A stretch of DNA of 64,000 bases from Apostichopus japonicus (lineage: Eukaryota > Echinodermata > Holothuroidea > Aspidochirotida > Stichopodidae). The translations under genes were made by a program, and so were the position numbers. Below are positions 1 to 13,190 of the stretch, piece by piece. The stretch's first letter is position 1. Each line of letters opens with the position of its first letter. The stretch covers positions 12,501 to 76,500 of the forward strand of contig NC_092574.1 of NCBI RefSeq assembly GCF_037975245.1, in the 5' to 3' direction. The notes under the pieces were generated by a model, which saw only the letters and a list, made by a program, of their open reading frames with translations, was not told the origin of the DNA and made no database searches.

Positions 1-2149
1 CTGGGAACTTTAAGTATTAGAAACGAACATAGATTTATATCAACTGCTGTCGTGGCGCGGTTGGTTGCTCTGTACCTCGAGGGCGTGACGTATTTTGGAT
101 CGCGGGCTCGAGACCAGGTGGGGCAGTTGGCTTTTGCCGCGATCTTATACGGCCCCTGGAACTTTAAGTATTAGAAACGAACATAGATTTATATCAACTG
201 CTGTCGTGGCGCGGTTGGTTGCTCTGTACCTCGAGAGCGTGACGTATTTTGGATCGCGGGCTCGAGACCAGGTGGGGGCAGATTGCTTTTGCCGCGATCT
301 CATACGGTCTCTGGAAACTTTAAGTATTAGAAACGAACATAGATTTATATCAACTGCTGTCGTGGCGCGGTTGGTTGCTCTGTACCTCGAGAGCGTGACG
401 TATTTTGGATCGCGGGCTCGAGACCAGGTGGGGCAGTTTGCTTTTGCCGCGATCTTATACGGCCCCTGGAACTTTAAGTATTAGAAACGAACATAGATTT
501 ATATCAACTGCTGTCGTGGCGCGGTTGGTTGCTCTGTACCTCGAGAGCGTGACGTATTTTGGATCGCGGGCTCGAGACCAGGTGGGGGCAGTTTGCTTTT
601 GCCGCGATCTTATACGGTCTCTGGAATCTTTAAGTATTAGAAACGAACATAGATTTATATCAACTGCTGTCGTGGCGCCTATGGTTGCTCTGTACCTCGA
701 GAGCGTGACGTATTTTGGATCGCGGGCTCGAGACCAGGTGGGGGCAGTTTGCTTTTGCCGCGATCTCATACGGCCCCTGGAACTTTAAGTATTAGAAACG
801 AACATAGATTTATATCAACTGCTGTCGTGGCGCGGTTGGTTGCTCTGTACCTCGAGAGCGTGACGTATTTTGGATCGCGGGCTCGAGACCACGTGGGGGC
901 AGTTTGCTTTTGCCGCGATCTCATACGGTCTCTGGGAACTTTAAGTATTAGAAACGAACATAGATTTATATCAACTGCTGTCGTGGCGCGGTTGGTTGCT
1001 CTGTACCTCGAGAGCGTGACGTATTTTGGATCGCGGGCTCGAGACCAGGTGGGGGCAGTTGGCTTTTGCCGCGATCTCATACGGTCTCTGGGAACTTTAA
1101 GTATTAGAAACGAACATAGATTTATATCAACTGCTGTCGTGGCGCGGTTGGTTGCTCTGTACCTCGAGAGCGTGACGTATTTTGGATCGCGGGCTCGAGA
1201 CCAGGTGGGGGCAGTTTGCTTTTGCCGCGATCTTATACGGTCTCTGGGAACTTTAAGTATTAGAAACGAACATAGATTTATATCAACTGCTGTCGTGGCG
1301 CGGTTGGTTGCTCTGTACCTCGAGAGCGTGACGTATTTTGGATCGCGGGCTCGAGACCAGGTGGGGGCAGTTTGCTTTTGCCGCGATCTTATACGGTCTC
1401 TGGGAACTTTAAGTATTAGAAACGAACATAGATTTATATCAACTGCTGTCGTGGCGCGGTTGGTTGCTCTGTACCTCGAGAGCGTGACGTATTTTGGATC
1501 GCGGGCTCGAGACCAGGTGGGGGCAGTTTGCTTTTGCCGCGATCTCATACGGTCTCTGGAAACTTTAAGTATTAGAAACGAACATAGATTTATATCAACT
1601 GCTGTCGTGGCGCGGTTGGTTGCTCTGTACCTCGAGAGCGTGACGTATTTTGGATCGCGGGCTCGAGACCAGGTGGGGGCAGTTTGCTTTTGCCGCGATC
1701 TCATACGGCCCCTGGAACCTTAAGTATTAGAAACGAACATAGATTTATATCAACTGCTGTCGTGGCGCGGTTGGTTGCTCTGTACCTCGAGAGCGTGACG
1801 TATTTTGGATCGCGGGCTCGAGACCAGGTGGGGGCAGTTTGCTTTTGCCGGGTTCTCATACGGTCTCTGGGAACTTTAAGTATTAGAAACGAACATAGAT
1901 TTATATCAACTGCTGTCGTGGCGCGGTTGGTTGCTCTGTACCTCGAGAGCGTGACGTATTTTGGATCGCGGGCTCGAGACCAGGTGGGGGCAGTTTGCTT
2001 TTGCCGCGATCTCATACGGTCTCTGGAAACTTTAAGTATTAGAAACGAACATAGATTTATATCAACTGCTGTCGTGGCGCGGTTGGTTGCTCTGTACTTC
2101 GAGAGCGTGACGTATTTTGGATCGCGGGCTCGAGACCAGGTGGGAGCAG

Positions 2150-4633
2150 TTTGCTTTTGCCGCGATCTCATACGGCCCCTGGAACCTTAAGTATTAGAAA
2201 CGAACATAGATTTATATCAACTGCTGTCGTGGCGCGGTTGGTTGCTCTGTACCTCGAGAGCGTGACGTATTTTGGATCGCGGGCTCGAGACCAGGTGGGG
2301 GCAGTTTGCTTTTGCCGCGATCTTATACGGTCTCTGGGAACTTTAAGTATTAGAAACGAACATAGATTTATATCAACTGCTGTCGTGGCGCCTATGGTTG
2401 CTCTGTACCTCGAGAGCGTGACGTATTTTGGATCGCGGGCTCGAGACCAGGTGGGGGCAGTTTGCTTTTGCCGCGATCTCATACGGTCTCTGGAAACTTT
2501 AAGTATTAGAAACGAACATAGATTTATATCAACTGCTGTCGTGGCGCGGTTGGTTGCTCTGTACCTCGAGAGCGTGACGTATTTTGGATCGCGGGCTCGA
2601 GACCAGGTGGGGGCAGTTTGCTTTTGCCGCGATCTCATACGGCCCCTGGAACCTTAAGTATTAGAAACGAACATAGATTTATATCAACTGCTGTCGTGGC
2701 GCGGTTGGTTGCTCTGTACCTCGAGAGCGTGACGTATTTTGGATCGCGGGCTCGAGACCAGGTGGGGGCAGTTTGCTTTTGCCGGGTTCTTATACGGTCT
2801 CTGGGAACTTTAAGTATTAGAAACGAACATAGATTTATATCAACTGCTGTCGTGGCGCGGTTGGTTGCTCTGTACCTCGAGAGCGTGACGTATTTTGGAT
2901 CGCGGGCTCGAGACCAGGTGGGGCAGTTTGCTTTTGCCGGGTTCTTATACGGTCTCTGGAACTTTAAGTATTAGAAACGAACATAGATTTATATCAACTG
3001 CTGTCGTGGCGCGGTTGGTTGCTCTGTACCTCGAGAGCGTGACGTATTTTGGATCGCGGGCTCGAGACCAGGTGGGGCAGTTTGCTTTTGCCGGGTTCTT
3101 ATACGGTCTCTGGAACTTTAAGTATTAGAAACGAACATAGATTTATATCAACTGCTGTCGTGGCGCGGTTGGTTGCTCTGTACCTCGAGAGCGTGACGTA
3201 TTTTGGATCGCGGGCTCGAGACCAGGTGGGGGCAGTTTGCTTTTGCCGCGATCTCATACGGTCTCTGGAACTTTAAGTATTAGAAACGAACATAGATTTA
3301 TATCAACTGCTGTCGTGGCGCGGTTGGTTGCTCTGTACCTCGAGAGCGTGACGTATTTTGGATCGCGGGCTCGAGACCAGGTGGGGGCAGTTTGCTTTTG
3401 CCGGGTTCTTATACGGTCTCTGGGAACTTTAAGTATTAGAAACGAACATAGATTTATATCAACTGCTGTCGTGGCGCGGTTGGTTGCTCTGTACCTCGAG
3501 AGCGTGACGTATTTTGGATCGCGGGCTCGAGACCAGGTGGGGGCAGTTTGCTTTTGCCGCGATCTTATACGGTCTCTGGGAACTTTAAGTATTAGAAACG
3601 AACATAGATTTATATCAACTGCTGTCGTGGCGCCTATGGTTGCTCTGTACCTCGAGAGCGTGACGTATTTTGGATCGCGGGCTCGAGACCAGGTGGGGGC
3701 AGTTTGCTTTTGCCGCGATCTCATACGGTCTCTGGAAACTTTAAGTATTAGAAACGAACATAGATTTATATCAACTGCTGTCGTGGCGCGGTTGGTTGCT
3801 CTGTACCTCGAGAGCGTGACGTATTTTGGATCGCGGGCTCGAGACCAGGTGGGGGCAGTTTGCTTTTGCCGCGATCTCATACGGCCCCTGGAACCTTAAG
3901 TATTAGAAACGAACATAGATTTATATCAACTGCTGTCGTGGCGCGGTTGGTTGCTCTGTACCTCGAGAGCGTGACGTATTTTGGATCGCGGGCTCGAGAC
4001 CAGGTGGGGGCAGTTTGCTTTTGCCGGGTTCTTATACGGTCTCTGGGAACTTTAAGTATTAGAAACGAACATAGATTTATATCAACTGCTGTCGTGGCGC
4101 GGTTGGTTGCTCTGTACCTCGAGAGCGTGACGTATTTTGGATCGCTGGCTCGAGACCAGGTGGGGCAGTTTGCTTTTGCCGGGTTCTTATACGGTCTCTG
4201 GAACTTTAAGTATTAGAAACGAACATAGATTTATATCAACTGCTGTCGTGGCGCGGTTGGTTGCTCTGTACCTCGAGAGCGTGACGTATTTTGGATCGCG
4301 GGCTCGAGACCAGGTGGGGCAGTTTGCTTTTGCCGGGTTCTTATACGGTCTCTGGAACTTTAAGTATTAGAAACGAACATAGATTTATATCAACTGCTGT
4401 CGTGGCGCGGTTGGTTGCTCTGTACCTCGAGAGCGTGACGTATTTTGGATCGCGGGCTCGAGACCAGGTGGGGGCAGTTTGCTTTTGCCGCGATCTCATA
4501 CGGTCTCTGGAACTTTAAGTATTAGAAACGAACATAGATTTATATCAACTGCTGTCGTGGCGCGGTTGGTTGCTCTGTACCTCGAGAGCGTGACGTATTT
4601 TGGATCGCGGGCTCGAGACCAGGTGGGGCAGTT
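2150..4633 (+). repeat. tandem duplication of an 8-monomer block (1242 bp)
   Basis: The order of variant monomers at about 2.15-3.39 kb recurs at about 3.39-4.63 kb with a 1242-bp offset: the GCGCCTATGG monomer, CTGGAAAC, CCCCTGGAACC, then CCGGGTTCT monomers including two with G4. One visible difference is GATCGCTGG near 4141 in the second copy. The copies abut, as expected from unequal exchange. Confidence 0.85.
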
Positions 4634-5273
4634 TGCTTTTGCCGCGATCTTATACGGCCCCTGGAACTTTAAGTATTAGAAACGAACATAGATTTATATC
4701 AACTGCTGTCGTGGCGCGGTTGGTTGCTCTGTACCTCGAGAGCGTGACGTATTTTGGATCGCGGGCTCGAGACCAGGTGGGGGCAGATTGCTTTTGCCGC
4801 GATCTCATACGGTCTCTGGGAACTTTAAGTATTAGAAACGAACATAGATTTATATCAACTGCTGTCGTGGCGCGGTTGGTTGCTCTGTACCTCGAGAGCG
4901 TGACGTATTTTGGATCGCGGGCTCGAGACCAGGTGGGGCAGTTTGCTTTTGCCGCGATCTTATACGGCCCCTGGAACTTTAAGTATTAGAAACGAACATA
5001 GATTTATATCAACTGCTGTCGTGGCGCGGTTGGTTGCTCTGTACCTCGAGAGCGTGACGTATTTTGGATCGCGGGCTCGAGACCAGGTGGGGTAGTTTGC
5101 TTTTGCCGCGATCTCATACGGTCTCTGGAAACTTTAAGTATTAGAAACGAACATAGATTTATATCAACTGCTGTCGTGGCGCGGTTGGTTGCTCTGTACC
5201 TCGAGAGCGTGACGTATTTTGGATCGCGGGCTCGAGACCAGGTGGGGGCAGTTTGCTTTTGCCGCGATCTCAT
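4479..5273 (+). repeat. five-monomer block, copy 1 of 3
   Basis: The monomer order HTVSG-type junction, G4/CCCC junction, GCAGATTGC, G4/CCCC junction, GTGGGGTAG is repeated at 7737-8531 (offset 3258) and 9420-10214 (offset 1683 from the second). The 1683 offset is about 20 bp short of eleven full monomers. The 40-bp deletion and the 20-bp duplication between these copies account for this. Confidence 0.8.
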
Positions 5274-5753
5274 ACGGCCCCTGGAACTTTAAGTATTAGA
5301 AACGAACATAGATTTATATCAACTGCTGTCGTGGCGCGGTTGGTTGCTCTGTACCTCGAGAGCGTGACGTATTTTGGATCGCGGGCTCGAGACCAGGTGG
5401 GGCAGTTTGCTTTTGCCGCGATCTTATACGGCCCCTGGAACTTTAAGTATTAGAAACGAACATAGATTTATATCAACTGCTGTCGTGGCGCGGTTGGTTG
5501 CTCTGTACCTCGAGAGCGTGACGTATTTTGGATCGCGGGCTCGAGACCAGGTGGGGTAGTTTGCTTTTGCCGCGATCTCATACGGTCTCTGGAAACTTTA
5601 AGTATTAGAAACGAACATAGATTTATATCAACTGCTGTCGTGGCGCGGTTGGTTGCTCTGTACCTCGAGAGCGTGACGTATTTTGGATCGCGGGCTCGAG
5701 ACCAGGTGGGGGCAGTTTGCTTTTGCCGCGATCTCATACGGCCCCTGGAACTT
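4826..5753 (+). repeat. tandem duplication of a 3-monomer block (464 bp)
   Basis: Three-monomer strings at about 4.83-5.29 and 5.29-5.75 kb match at a 464-bp offset. Both hold a rare GTGGGGTAG monomer (near 5087 and 5551), followed by CTGGAAAC. The GTGGGGTAG marker recurs near 8345 and 10030. Confidence 0.8.
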
Positions 5754-7736
5754 TAAGTATTAGAAACGAACATAGATTTATATCAACTGCTGTCGTGGCG
5801 CGGTTGGTTGCTCTGTACCTCGAGAGCGTGACGTATTTTGGATCGCGGGCTCGAGACCAGGTGGGGGCAGTTTGCTTTTGCCGCGATCTCATACGGCCCC
5901 TGGAACTTTAAGTATTAGAAACGAACATAGATTTATATCAACTGCTGTCGTGGCGCGGTTGGTTGCTCTGTACCTCGAGAGCGTGACGTATTTTGGATCG
6001 CGGGCTCGAGACCACGTGGGGGCAGTTTGCTTTTGCCGCGATCTCATACGGTCTCTGGGAACTTTAAGTATTAGAAACGAACATAGATTTATATCAACTG
6101 CTGTCGTGGCGCGGTTGGTTGCTCTGTACCTCGAGAGCGTGACGTATTTTGGATCGCGGGCTCGAGACCACGTGGGGGCAGTTTGCTTTTGCCGCGATCT
6201 CATACGGTCTCTGGGAACTTTAAGTATTAGAAACGAACATAGATTTATATCAACTGCTGTCGTGGCGCGGTTGGTTGCTCTGTACCTCGAGAGCGTGACG
6301 TGATTTGGATCGCGGGCTCGAGACCAGGTGCGGGCAGTTTGCTTTTGCCGCGATCTCATACGGTCTCTGGGAACTTTAAGTATTAGAAACGAACATAGAT
6401 TTATATCAACTGCTGTCGTGGCGCGGTTGGTTGCTCTGTACCTCGAGAGCGTGACGTATTTTGGATCGCGGGCTCGAGACCAGGTGAAGGCAGTTTGCTT
6501 TTGCCGCGATCTTATACGGTCTCTGGGAACTTTAAGTATTAGAAACGAACATAGATTTATATCAACTGCTGTCGTGGCGCGGTTGGTTGCTCTGTACCTC
6601 GAGAGCGTGACGTATTTTGGATCGCGGGCTCGAGACCAGGTGGGGGCAGTTTGCTTTTGCCGCGATCTCATACGGCCCCTGGAACTTTAAGTATTAGAAA
6701 CGAACATAGATTTATATCAACTGCTGTCGTGGCGCGGTTGGTTGCTCTGTACCTCGAGAGCGTGACGTATTTTGGATCGCGGGCTTGAGACCAGGTGGGG
6801 GCAGTTTGCTTTTGCCGCGATCTTATACGGCCCCTGGAACCTTAAGTATTAGAAACGAACATAGATTTATATCAACTGCTGTCGTGGCGCGGTTGGTTGC
6901 TCTGTACCTCGAGAGCGTGACGTATTTTGGATCGCGGGCTCGAGACCAGGTGGGGGCAGTTTGCTTTTGCCGCGATCTCATACGGTCTCTGGGAACTTTA
7001 AGTATTAGAAACGAACATAGATTTATATCAACTGCTGTCGTGGCGCGGTTGGTTGCTCTGTACCTCGAGAGCGTGACGTATTTTGGATCGCGGGCTCGAG
7101 ACCACGTGGGGGCAGTTTGCTTTTGCCGCGATCTCATACGGCCCCTGGAACCTTAAGTATTAGAAACGAACATAGATTTATATCAACTGCTGTCGTGGCG
7201 CGGTTGGTTGCTCTGTACCTCGAGAGCGTGACGTATTTTGGATCGCGGGCTCGAGACCAGGTGGGGGCAGTTTGCTTTTGCCGCGATCTTATACGGTCTC
7301 TGGGAACTTTAAGTATTAGAAACGAACATAGATTTATATCAACTGCTGTCGTGGCGCGGTTGGTTGCTCTGTACCTCGAGAGCGTGACGTATTTTGGATC
7401 GCGGGCTCGAGACCAGGTGGGGCAGTTTGCTTTTGCCGGGTTCTTATACGGTCTCTGGGAACTTTAAGTATTAGAAACGAACATAGATTTATATCAACTG
7501 CTGTCGTGGCTTGGTTGGTTGCTCTGTACCTCGAGAGCGTGACGTATTTTGGATCGCGGGCTCGAGACCAGGTGGGGCAGTTTGCTTTTGCCGCGATCTC
7601 ATACGGTCTCTGGAACTTTAAGTATTAGAAACGAACATAGATTTATATCAACTGCTGTCGTGGCGCGGTTGGTTGCTCTGTACCTCGAGAGCGTGACGTA
7701 TTTTGGATCGCGGGCTCGAGACCAGGTGGGGGCAGT

Positions 7737-8531
7737 TTGCTTTTGCCGCGATCTCATACGGTCTCTGGAACTTTAAGTATTAGAAACGAACATAGATTTA
7801 TATCAACTGCTGTCGTGGCGCGGTTGGTTGCTCTATACCTCGAGAGCGTGACGTATTTTGGATCGAGGGCTCGAGACCAGGTGGGGCAGTTTGCTTTTGC
7901 CGCGATCTCATACGGCCCCTGGAACTTTAAGTATTAGAAACGAACATAGATTTATATCAACTGCTGTCGTGGCGCGGTTGGTTGCTCTGTACCTCGAGAG
8001 CGTGACGTATTTTGGATCGCGGGCTCGAGACCAGGTGGGGGCAGATTGCTTTTGCCGCGATCTCATACGGTCTCTGGGAACTTTAAGTATTAGAAACGAA
8101 CATAGATTTATATCAACTGCTGTCGTGGCGCGGTTGGTTGCTCTGTACCTCGAGAGCGTGACGTATTTTGGATCGCGGGCTCGAGACCAGGTGGGGCAGT
8201 TTGCTTTTGCCGCGATCTTATACGGCCCCTGGAACTTTAAGTATTAGAAACGAACATAGATTTATATCAACTGCTGTCGTGGCGCGGTTGGTTGCTCTGT
8301 ACCTCGAGAGCGTGACGTATTTTGGATCGCGGGCTCGAGACCAGGTGGGGTAGTTTGCTTTTGCCGCGATCTCATACCGTCTCTGGAAACTTTAAGTATT
8401 AGAAACGAACATAGATTTATATCAACTGCTGTCGTGGCGCGGTTGGTTGCTCTGTACCTCGAGAGCGTGACGTATTTTGGATCGCGGGCTCGAGACCAGG
8501 TGGGGGCAGTTTGCTTTTGCCGCGATCTCAT
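7737..8531 (+). repeat. five-monomer block, copy 2 of 3
   Basis: Same monomer order as 4479-5273. Private changes: CTCTATACC for CTCTGTACC near 7832, GATCGAGGG near 7862, CATACCGTC near 8375. Confidence 0.8.
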
Positions 8532-8538
8532 ACGGCCC

Positions 8539-8653
8539 CTGGAACTTTAAGTATTAGAAACGAACATAGATTTATATCAACTGCTGTCGTGGCGCGGTTG
8601 GTTGCTCTGTACCTCGAGAGCGTGACGTATTTTGCCGCGATCTCATACGGTCT
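8539..8653 (+). repeat. truncated monomer, 40-bp internal deletion
   Basis: The monomer is 115 bp. It reads GACGTATTTT and continues directly as GCCGCGATCTCA at 8631-8641. The lost 40 bp lie between two direct TTTTG repeats at consensus 93-97 and 133-137, one copy of which remains. The deletion removes box B, the second XhoI site and the G tract. Confidence 0.95.
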
Positions 8654-8963
8654 CTGGAACTTTAAGTATTAGAAACGAACATAGATTTATATCAACTGCT
8701 GTCGTGGCGCGGTTGGTTGCTCTGTACCTCGAGAGCGTGACGTATTTTGGATCGCGGGCTCGAGACCAGGTGGGGGCAGTTTGCTTTTGCCGCGATCTCA
8801 TACGGCCCCTGGAACTTTAAGTATTAGAAACGAACATAGATTTATATCAACTGCTGTCGTGGCGCGGTTGGTTGCTCTGTACCTCGAGAGCGTGACGTAT
8901 TTTGGATCGCGGGCTCGAGACCAGGTGGGGGCAGTTTGCTTTTGCCGCGATCTCATACGGCCC

Positions 8964-9137
8964 CTGGAACCTTAAGTATTAGAAACGAACATAGATTTAT
9001 ATCAACGAACATAGATTTATATCAACTGCTGTCGTGGCGCGGTTGGTTGCTCTGTACCTCGAGAGCGTGACGTATTTTGGATCGCGGGCTCGAGACCAGG
9101 TGGGGCAGTTTGCTTTTGCCGGGTTCTTATACGGTCT
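8964..9137 (+). repeat. 174-bp monomer with a 20-bp tandem duplication
   Basis: The 20 bp from CGAACATAG to TATATCAA at 8986-9005 are repeated exactly at 9006-9025. The flanks share short AAC homology. Without it the monomer is the 154-bp class. I noticed no other copy with this duplication. Confidence 0.95.
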
Positions 9138-9419
9138 CTGGGAACTTTAAGTATTAGAAACGAACATAGATTTATATCAACTGCTGTCGTGGCGCGGTTG
9201 GTTGCTCTGTACCTCGAGAGCGTGACGTATTTTGGATCGCGGGCTCGAGACCAGGTGGGGCAGTTTGCTTTTGCCGGGTTCTTATACGGTCTCTGGAACT
9301 TTAAGTATTAGAAACGAACATAGATTTATATCAACTGCTGTCGTGGCGCGGTTGGTTGCTCTGTACCTCGAGAGCGTGACGTATTTTGGATCGCGGGCTC
9401 GAGACCAGGTGGGGGCAGT

Positions 9420-10214
9420 TTGCTTTTGCCGCGATCTCATACGGTCTCTGGAACTTTAAGTATTAGAAACGAACATAGATTTATATCAACTGCTGTCGTG
9501 GCGCGGTTGGTTGCTCTGTACCTCGAGAGCGTGACGTATTTTGGATCGCGGGCTCGAGACCAGGTGGGGCAGTTTGCTTTTGCCGCGATCTTATACGGCC
9601 CCTGGAACTTTAAGTATTAGAAACGAACATAGATTTATATCAACTGCTGTCGTGGCGCGGTTGGTTGCTCTGTACCTCGAGAGCGTGACGTATTTTGGAT
9701 CGCGGGCTCGAGACCAGGTGGGGGCAGATTGCTTTTGCCGCGATCTCATACGGTCTCTGGGAACTTTAAGTATTAGAAACGAACATAGATTTATATCAAC
9801 TGCTGTCGTGGCGCGGTTGGTTGCTCTGTACCTCGAGAGCGTGACGTATTTTGGATCGCGGGCTCGAGACCAGGTGGGGCAGTTTGCTTTTGCCGCGATC
9901 TTATACGGCCCCTGGAACTTTAAGTATTAGAAACGAACATAGATTTATATCAACTGCTGTCGTGGCGCGGTTGGTTGCTCTGTACCTCGAGAGCGTGACG
10001 TATTTTGGATCGCGGGCTCGAGACCAGGTGGGGTAGTTTGCTTTTGCCGCGATCTTATACGGTCTCTGGAAATTTTAAGTATTAGAAACGAACATAGATT
10101 TATATCAACTGCTGTCGTGGCGCGGTTGGTTGCTCTGTACCTCGAGAGCGTGACGTATTTTGGATCGCGGGCTCGAGACCAGGTGGGGGCAGTTTGCTTT
10201 TGCCGCGATCTCAT
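9420..10214 (+). repeat. five-monomer block, copy 3 of 3
   Basis: Same order as the two copies upstream. It differs by GATCTTATACGG and CTGGAAATTTT near 10050-10075. Confidence 0.8.
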
Positions 10215-13190
10215 ACGGCCCCTGGAACTTTAAGTATTAGAAACGAACATAGATTTATATCAACTGCTGTCGTGGCGCGGTTGGTTGCTCTGTACCTCGA
10301 GAGCGTGACGTATTTTGGATCGCGGGCTCGAGACCAGGTGGGGGCAGTTTGCTTTTGCCGCGATCTTATACGGTCTCTGGGAACTTTAAGTATTAGAAAC
10401 GAACATAGATTTATATCAACTGCTGTCGTGGCGCGGTTGGTTGCTCTGTACCTCGAGAGCGTGACGTATTTTGGATCGCGGGCTCGAGACCAGGTGGGGG
10501 CAGTTTGCTTTTGCCGCGATCTTATACGGTCTCTGGGAACTTTAAGTATTAGAAACGAACATAGATTTATATCAACTGCTGTCGTGGCGCGGTTGGTTGC
10601 TCTGTACCTCGAGAGCGTGACGTATTTTGGATCGCGGGCTCGAGACCAGGTGGGGCAGTTTGCTTTTGCCGCGATCTCATACGGTCTCGGGAACTTTAAG
10701 TATTAGAAACGAACATAGATTTATATCAACTGCTGTCGTGGCGCGGTTGGTTGCTCTGTACCTCGAGAGCGTGACGTATTTTGGATCGCGGGCTCGAGAC
10801 CAGGTGGGGGCAGTTTGCTTTTGCCGGGTTCTTATACGGTCTCTGGGAACTTTAAGTATTAGAAACGAACATAGATTTATATCAACTGCTGTCGTGGCGC
10901 GGTTGGTTGCTCTGTACCTCGAGAGCGTGACGTATTTTGGATCGCGGGCTCGAGACCAGGTGGGGGCAGTTTGCTTTTGCCGCGATCTAATACGGTCTCT
11001 GGGAACTTTAAGTATTAGAAACGAACATAGATTTATATCAACTGCTGTCGTGGCGCGATTGGTTGCTCTGTACCTCGAGAGCGTGACGTATTTTGGATCG
11101 CGGGCTCGAGACCAGGTGGGGGCAGTTTGCTTTTGCCGCGATCTCATACGGTCTCTGGGAACTTTAAGTATTAGAAACGAACATAGATTTATATCAACTG
11201 CTGTCGTGGCGCGGTTGGTTGCTCTGTACCTCGAGAGCGTGACGTATTTTGGATCGCGGGTTCGAGACCAGGTGGGGTGTTTGTTTTTGCCTCGATTTTA
11301 TACGGTCTCTGGGAACTTTAAGTATTAGAAACGAACATAGATTTATATCAACTGCTGTCGTGGCGCGGTTGGTTGCTCTGTACCTCGAGAGCGTGACGTA
11401 TTTTGGATCGCGGGCTCGAGACCAGGTGGGGGCAGTTTGCTTTTGCCGCGATCTCATACGGTCTCTGGGAACTTTAAGTATTAGAAACGAACATAGATTT
11501 ATATCAACTGCTGTCGTGGCGCGGTTGGTTGCTCTGTACCTCGAGAGCGTGACGTATTTTGGATCGCGGGCTCGAGACCAGGTGGGGCAGTTTGCTTTTG
11601 CCGGGTTCTTATACGGTCTCTGGGAACTTTAAGTATTAGAAACGAACATAGATTTATATCAACTGCTGTCGTGGCGCGGTTGGTTGCTCTGTACCTCGAG
11701 AGCGTGACGTATTTTGGATCGCGGGCTCGAGACCAGGTGGGGCAGTTTGCTTTTGCGGCGATCTTATAGGGCCCTGGAACTTTAAGTATTAGAAACGAAC
11801 ATAGATTTATATCAACTGCTGTCGTGGCGCGGTTGGTTGCTCTGTACCTCGAGAGCGTGACGTATTTTGGATCGCGGGCTCGAGACCAGGTGGGGCAGTT
11901 TGCTTTTGCCGCGATCTCATACGGTCTCTGGAAACTTTAAGTATTAGAAACGAACATAGATTTATATCAACTGCTGTCGTGGCGCGGTTGGTTGCTTTGT
12001 ACCTCGAGAGCGTGACGTATTTTGGATCGCGGGCTCGAGACCAGGTGGGGGCAGTTTGCTTTTGCCGCGATCTCATACGGCCCCTGGAACTTTAAGTATT
12101 AGAAACGAACATAGATTTATATCAACTGCTGTCGTGGCGCGGTTGGTTGCTCTGTACCTCGAGAGCGTGACGTATTTTGGATCGCGGGCTCGAGACCAGG
12201 TGGGGGCAGTTTGCTTTTGCCGCGATCTCATACGGTCTCTGGAACTTTAAGTATTAGAAACGAACATAGATTTATATCAACTGCTGTCGTGGCGCGGTTG
12301 GTTGCTCTGTACCTCGAGAGCGTGACGTATTTTGGATCGCGGGCTCGAGACCAGGTGGGGGCAGTTTGCTTTTGCCGCGATCTCATACGGTCTCTGGAAC
12401 TTTAAGTATTAGAAACGAACATAGATTTATATCAACTGCTGTCGTGGCGCGGTTGGTTGCTCTGTACCTCGAGAGCGTGACGTATTTTGGATCGCGGGCT
12501 CGAGACCAGGTGGGGGCAGTTTGCTTTTGCCGCGATCTCATACGGTCTCTGGGAACTTTAAGTATTAGAAACGAACATAGATTTATATCAACTGCTGTCG
12601 TGGCGCGGTTGGTTGGTCTGTACCTCGAGAGCGTGACGTATTTTGGATCGCGGGCTCGAGACCAGGTGGGGCAGTTTGCTTTTGCCGGGTTCTTATACGG
12701 TCTCTGAGAACTTTAAGTATTAGAAACGAACATAGATTTATATCAACTGCTGTCGTGGCGCGGTTGGTTGCTCTGTACCTCGAGAGCGTGACGTATTTTG
12801 GATCGCGGGCTCGAGACCAGGTGGGGGCAGTTTGCTTTTGCGGCGATCTTATACGGCCCCTGGAACTTTAAGTATTAGAAACGAACATAGATTTATATCA
12901 ACTGCTGTCGTGGCGCGGTTGGTTGCTCTGTACCTCGAGAGCGTGACGTATTTTGGATCGCGGGCTCGAGACCAGGTGGGGCAGTTTGCTTTTGCCGCGA
13001 TCTCATACGGTCTCTGGAAACTTTAAGTATTAGAAACGAACATAGATTTATATCAACTGCTGTCGTGGCGCGGTTGGTTGCTTTGTACCTCGAGAGCGTG
13101 ACGTATTTTGGATCGCGGGCTCGAGACCAGGTGGGGGCAGTTTGCTTTTGCCGCGATCTCATACGGCCCCTGGAACTTTAAGTATTAGAA
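10190..13190 (+). repeat. block related to the 29-38.6 kb duplication
   Basis: Rare markers appear in the same order as in the 4.97-kb blocks: the 1-bp-deleted junction GTCTCGGG (10684-10691), CCGGGTTC monomers, CGATTTTATACGG (about 11293), TTTTGCGGCG, and GCTTTGTACC monomers (about 11995 and 13081). It is less complete and more diverged than the two 29-38.6 kb copies are from each other. Confidence 0.7.
11155..11308 (+). repeat. divergent monomer with best pol III promoter configuration
   Basis: This 154-bp monomer keeps the box-A-like motif (11207-11218), has a perfect box B (11259-11269) and then a T5 tract (11284-11288). After box B it departs from consensus: the CAGTTTGC stretch becomes TGTTTG, and CCGCGATCT becomes CCTCGATTT. 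The CGATTTTATACGG ending links it to monomers at 30228, 31623, 35044 and 36285. It is either a relatively old copy or one that has decayed downstream of box B. Confidence 0.7.
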
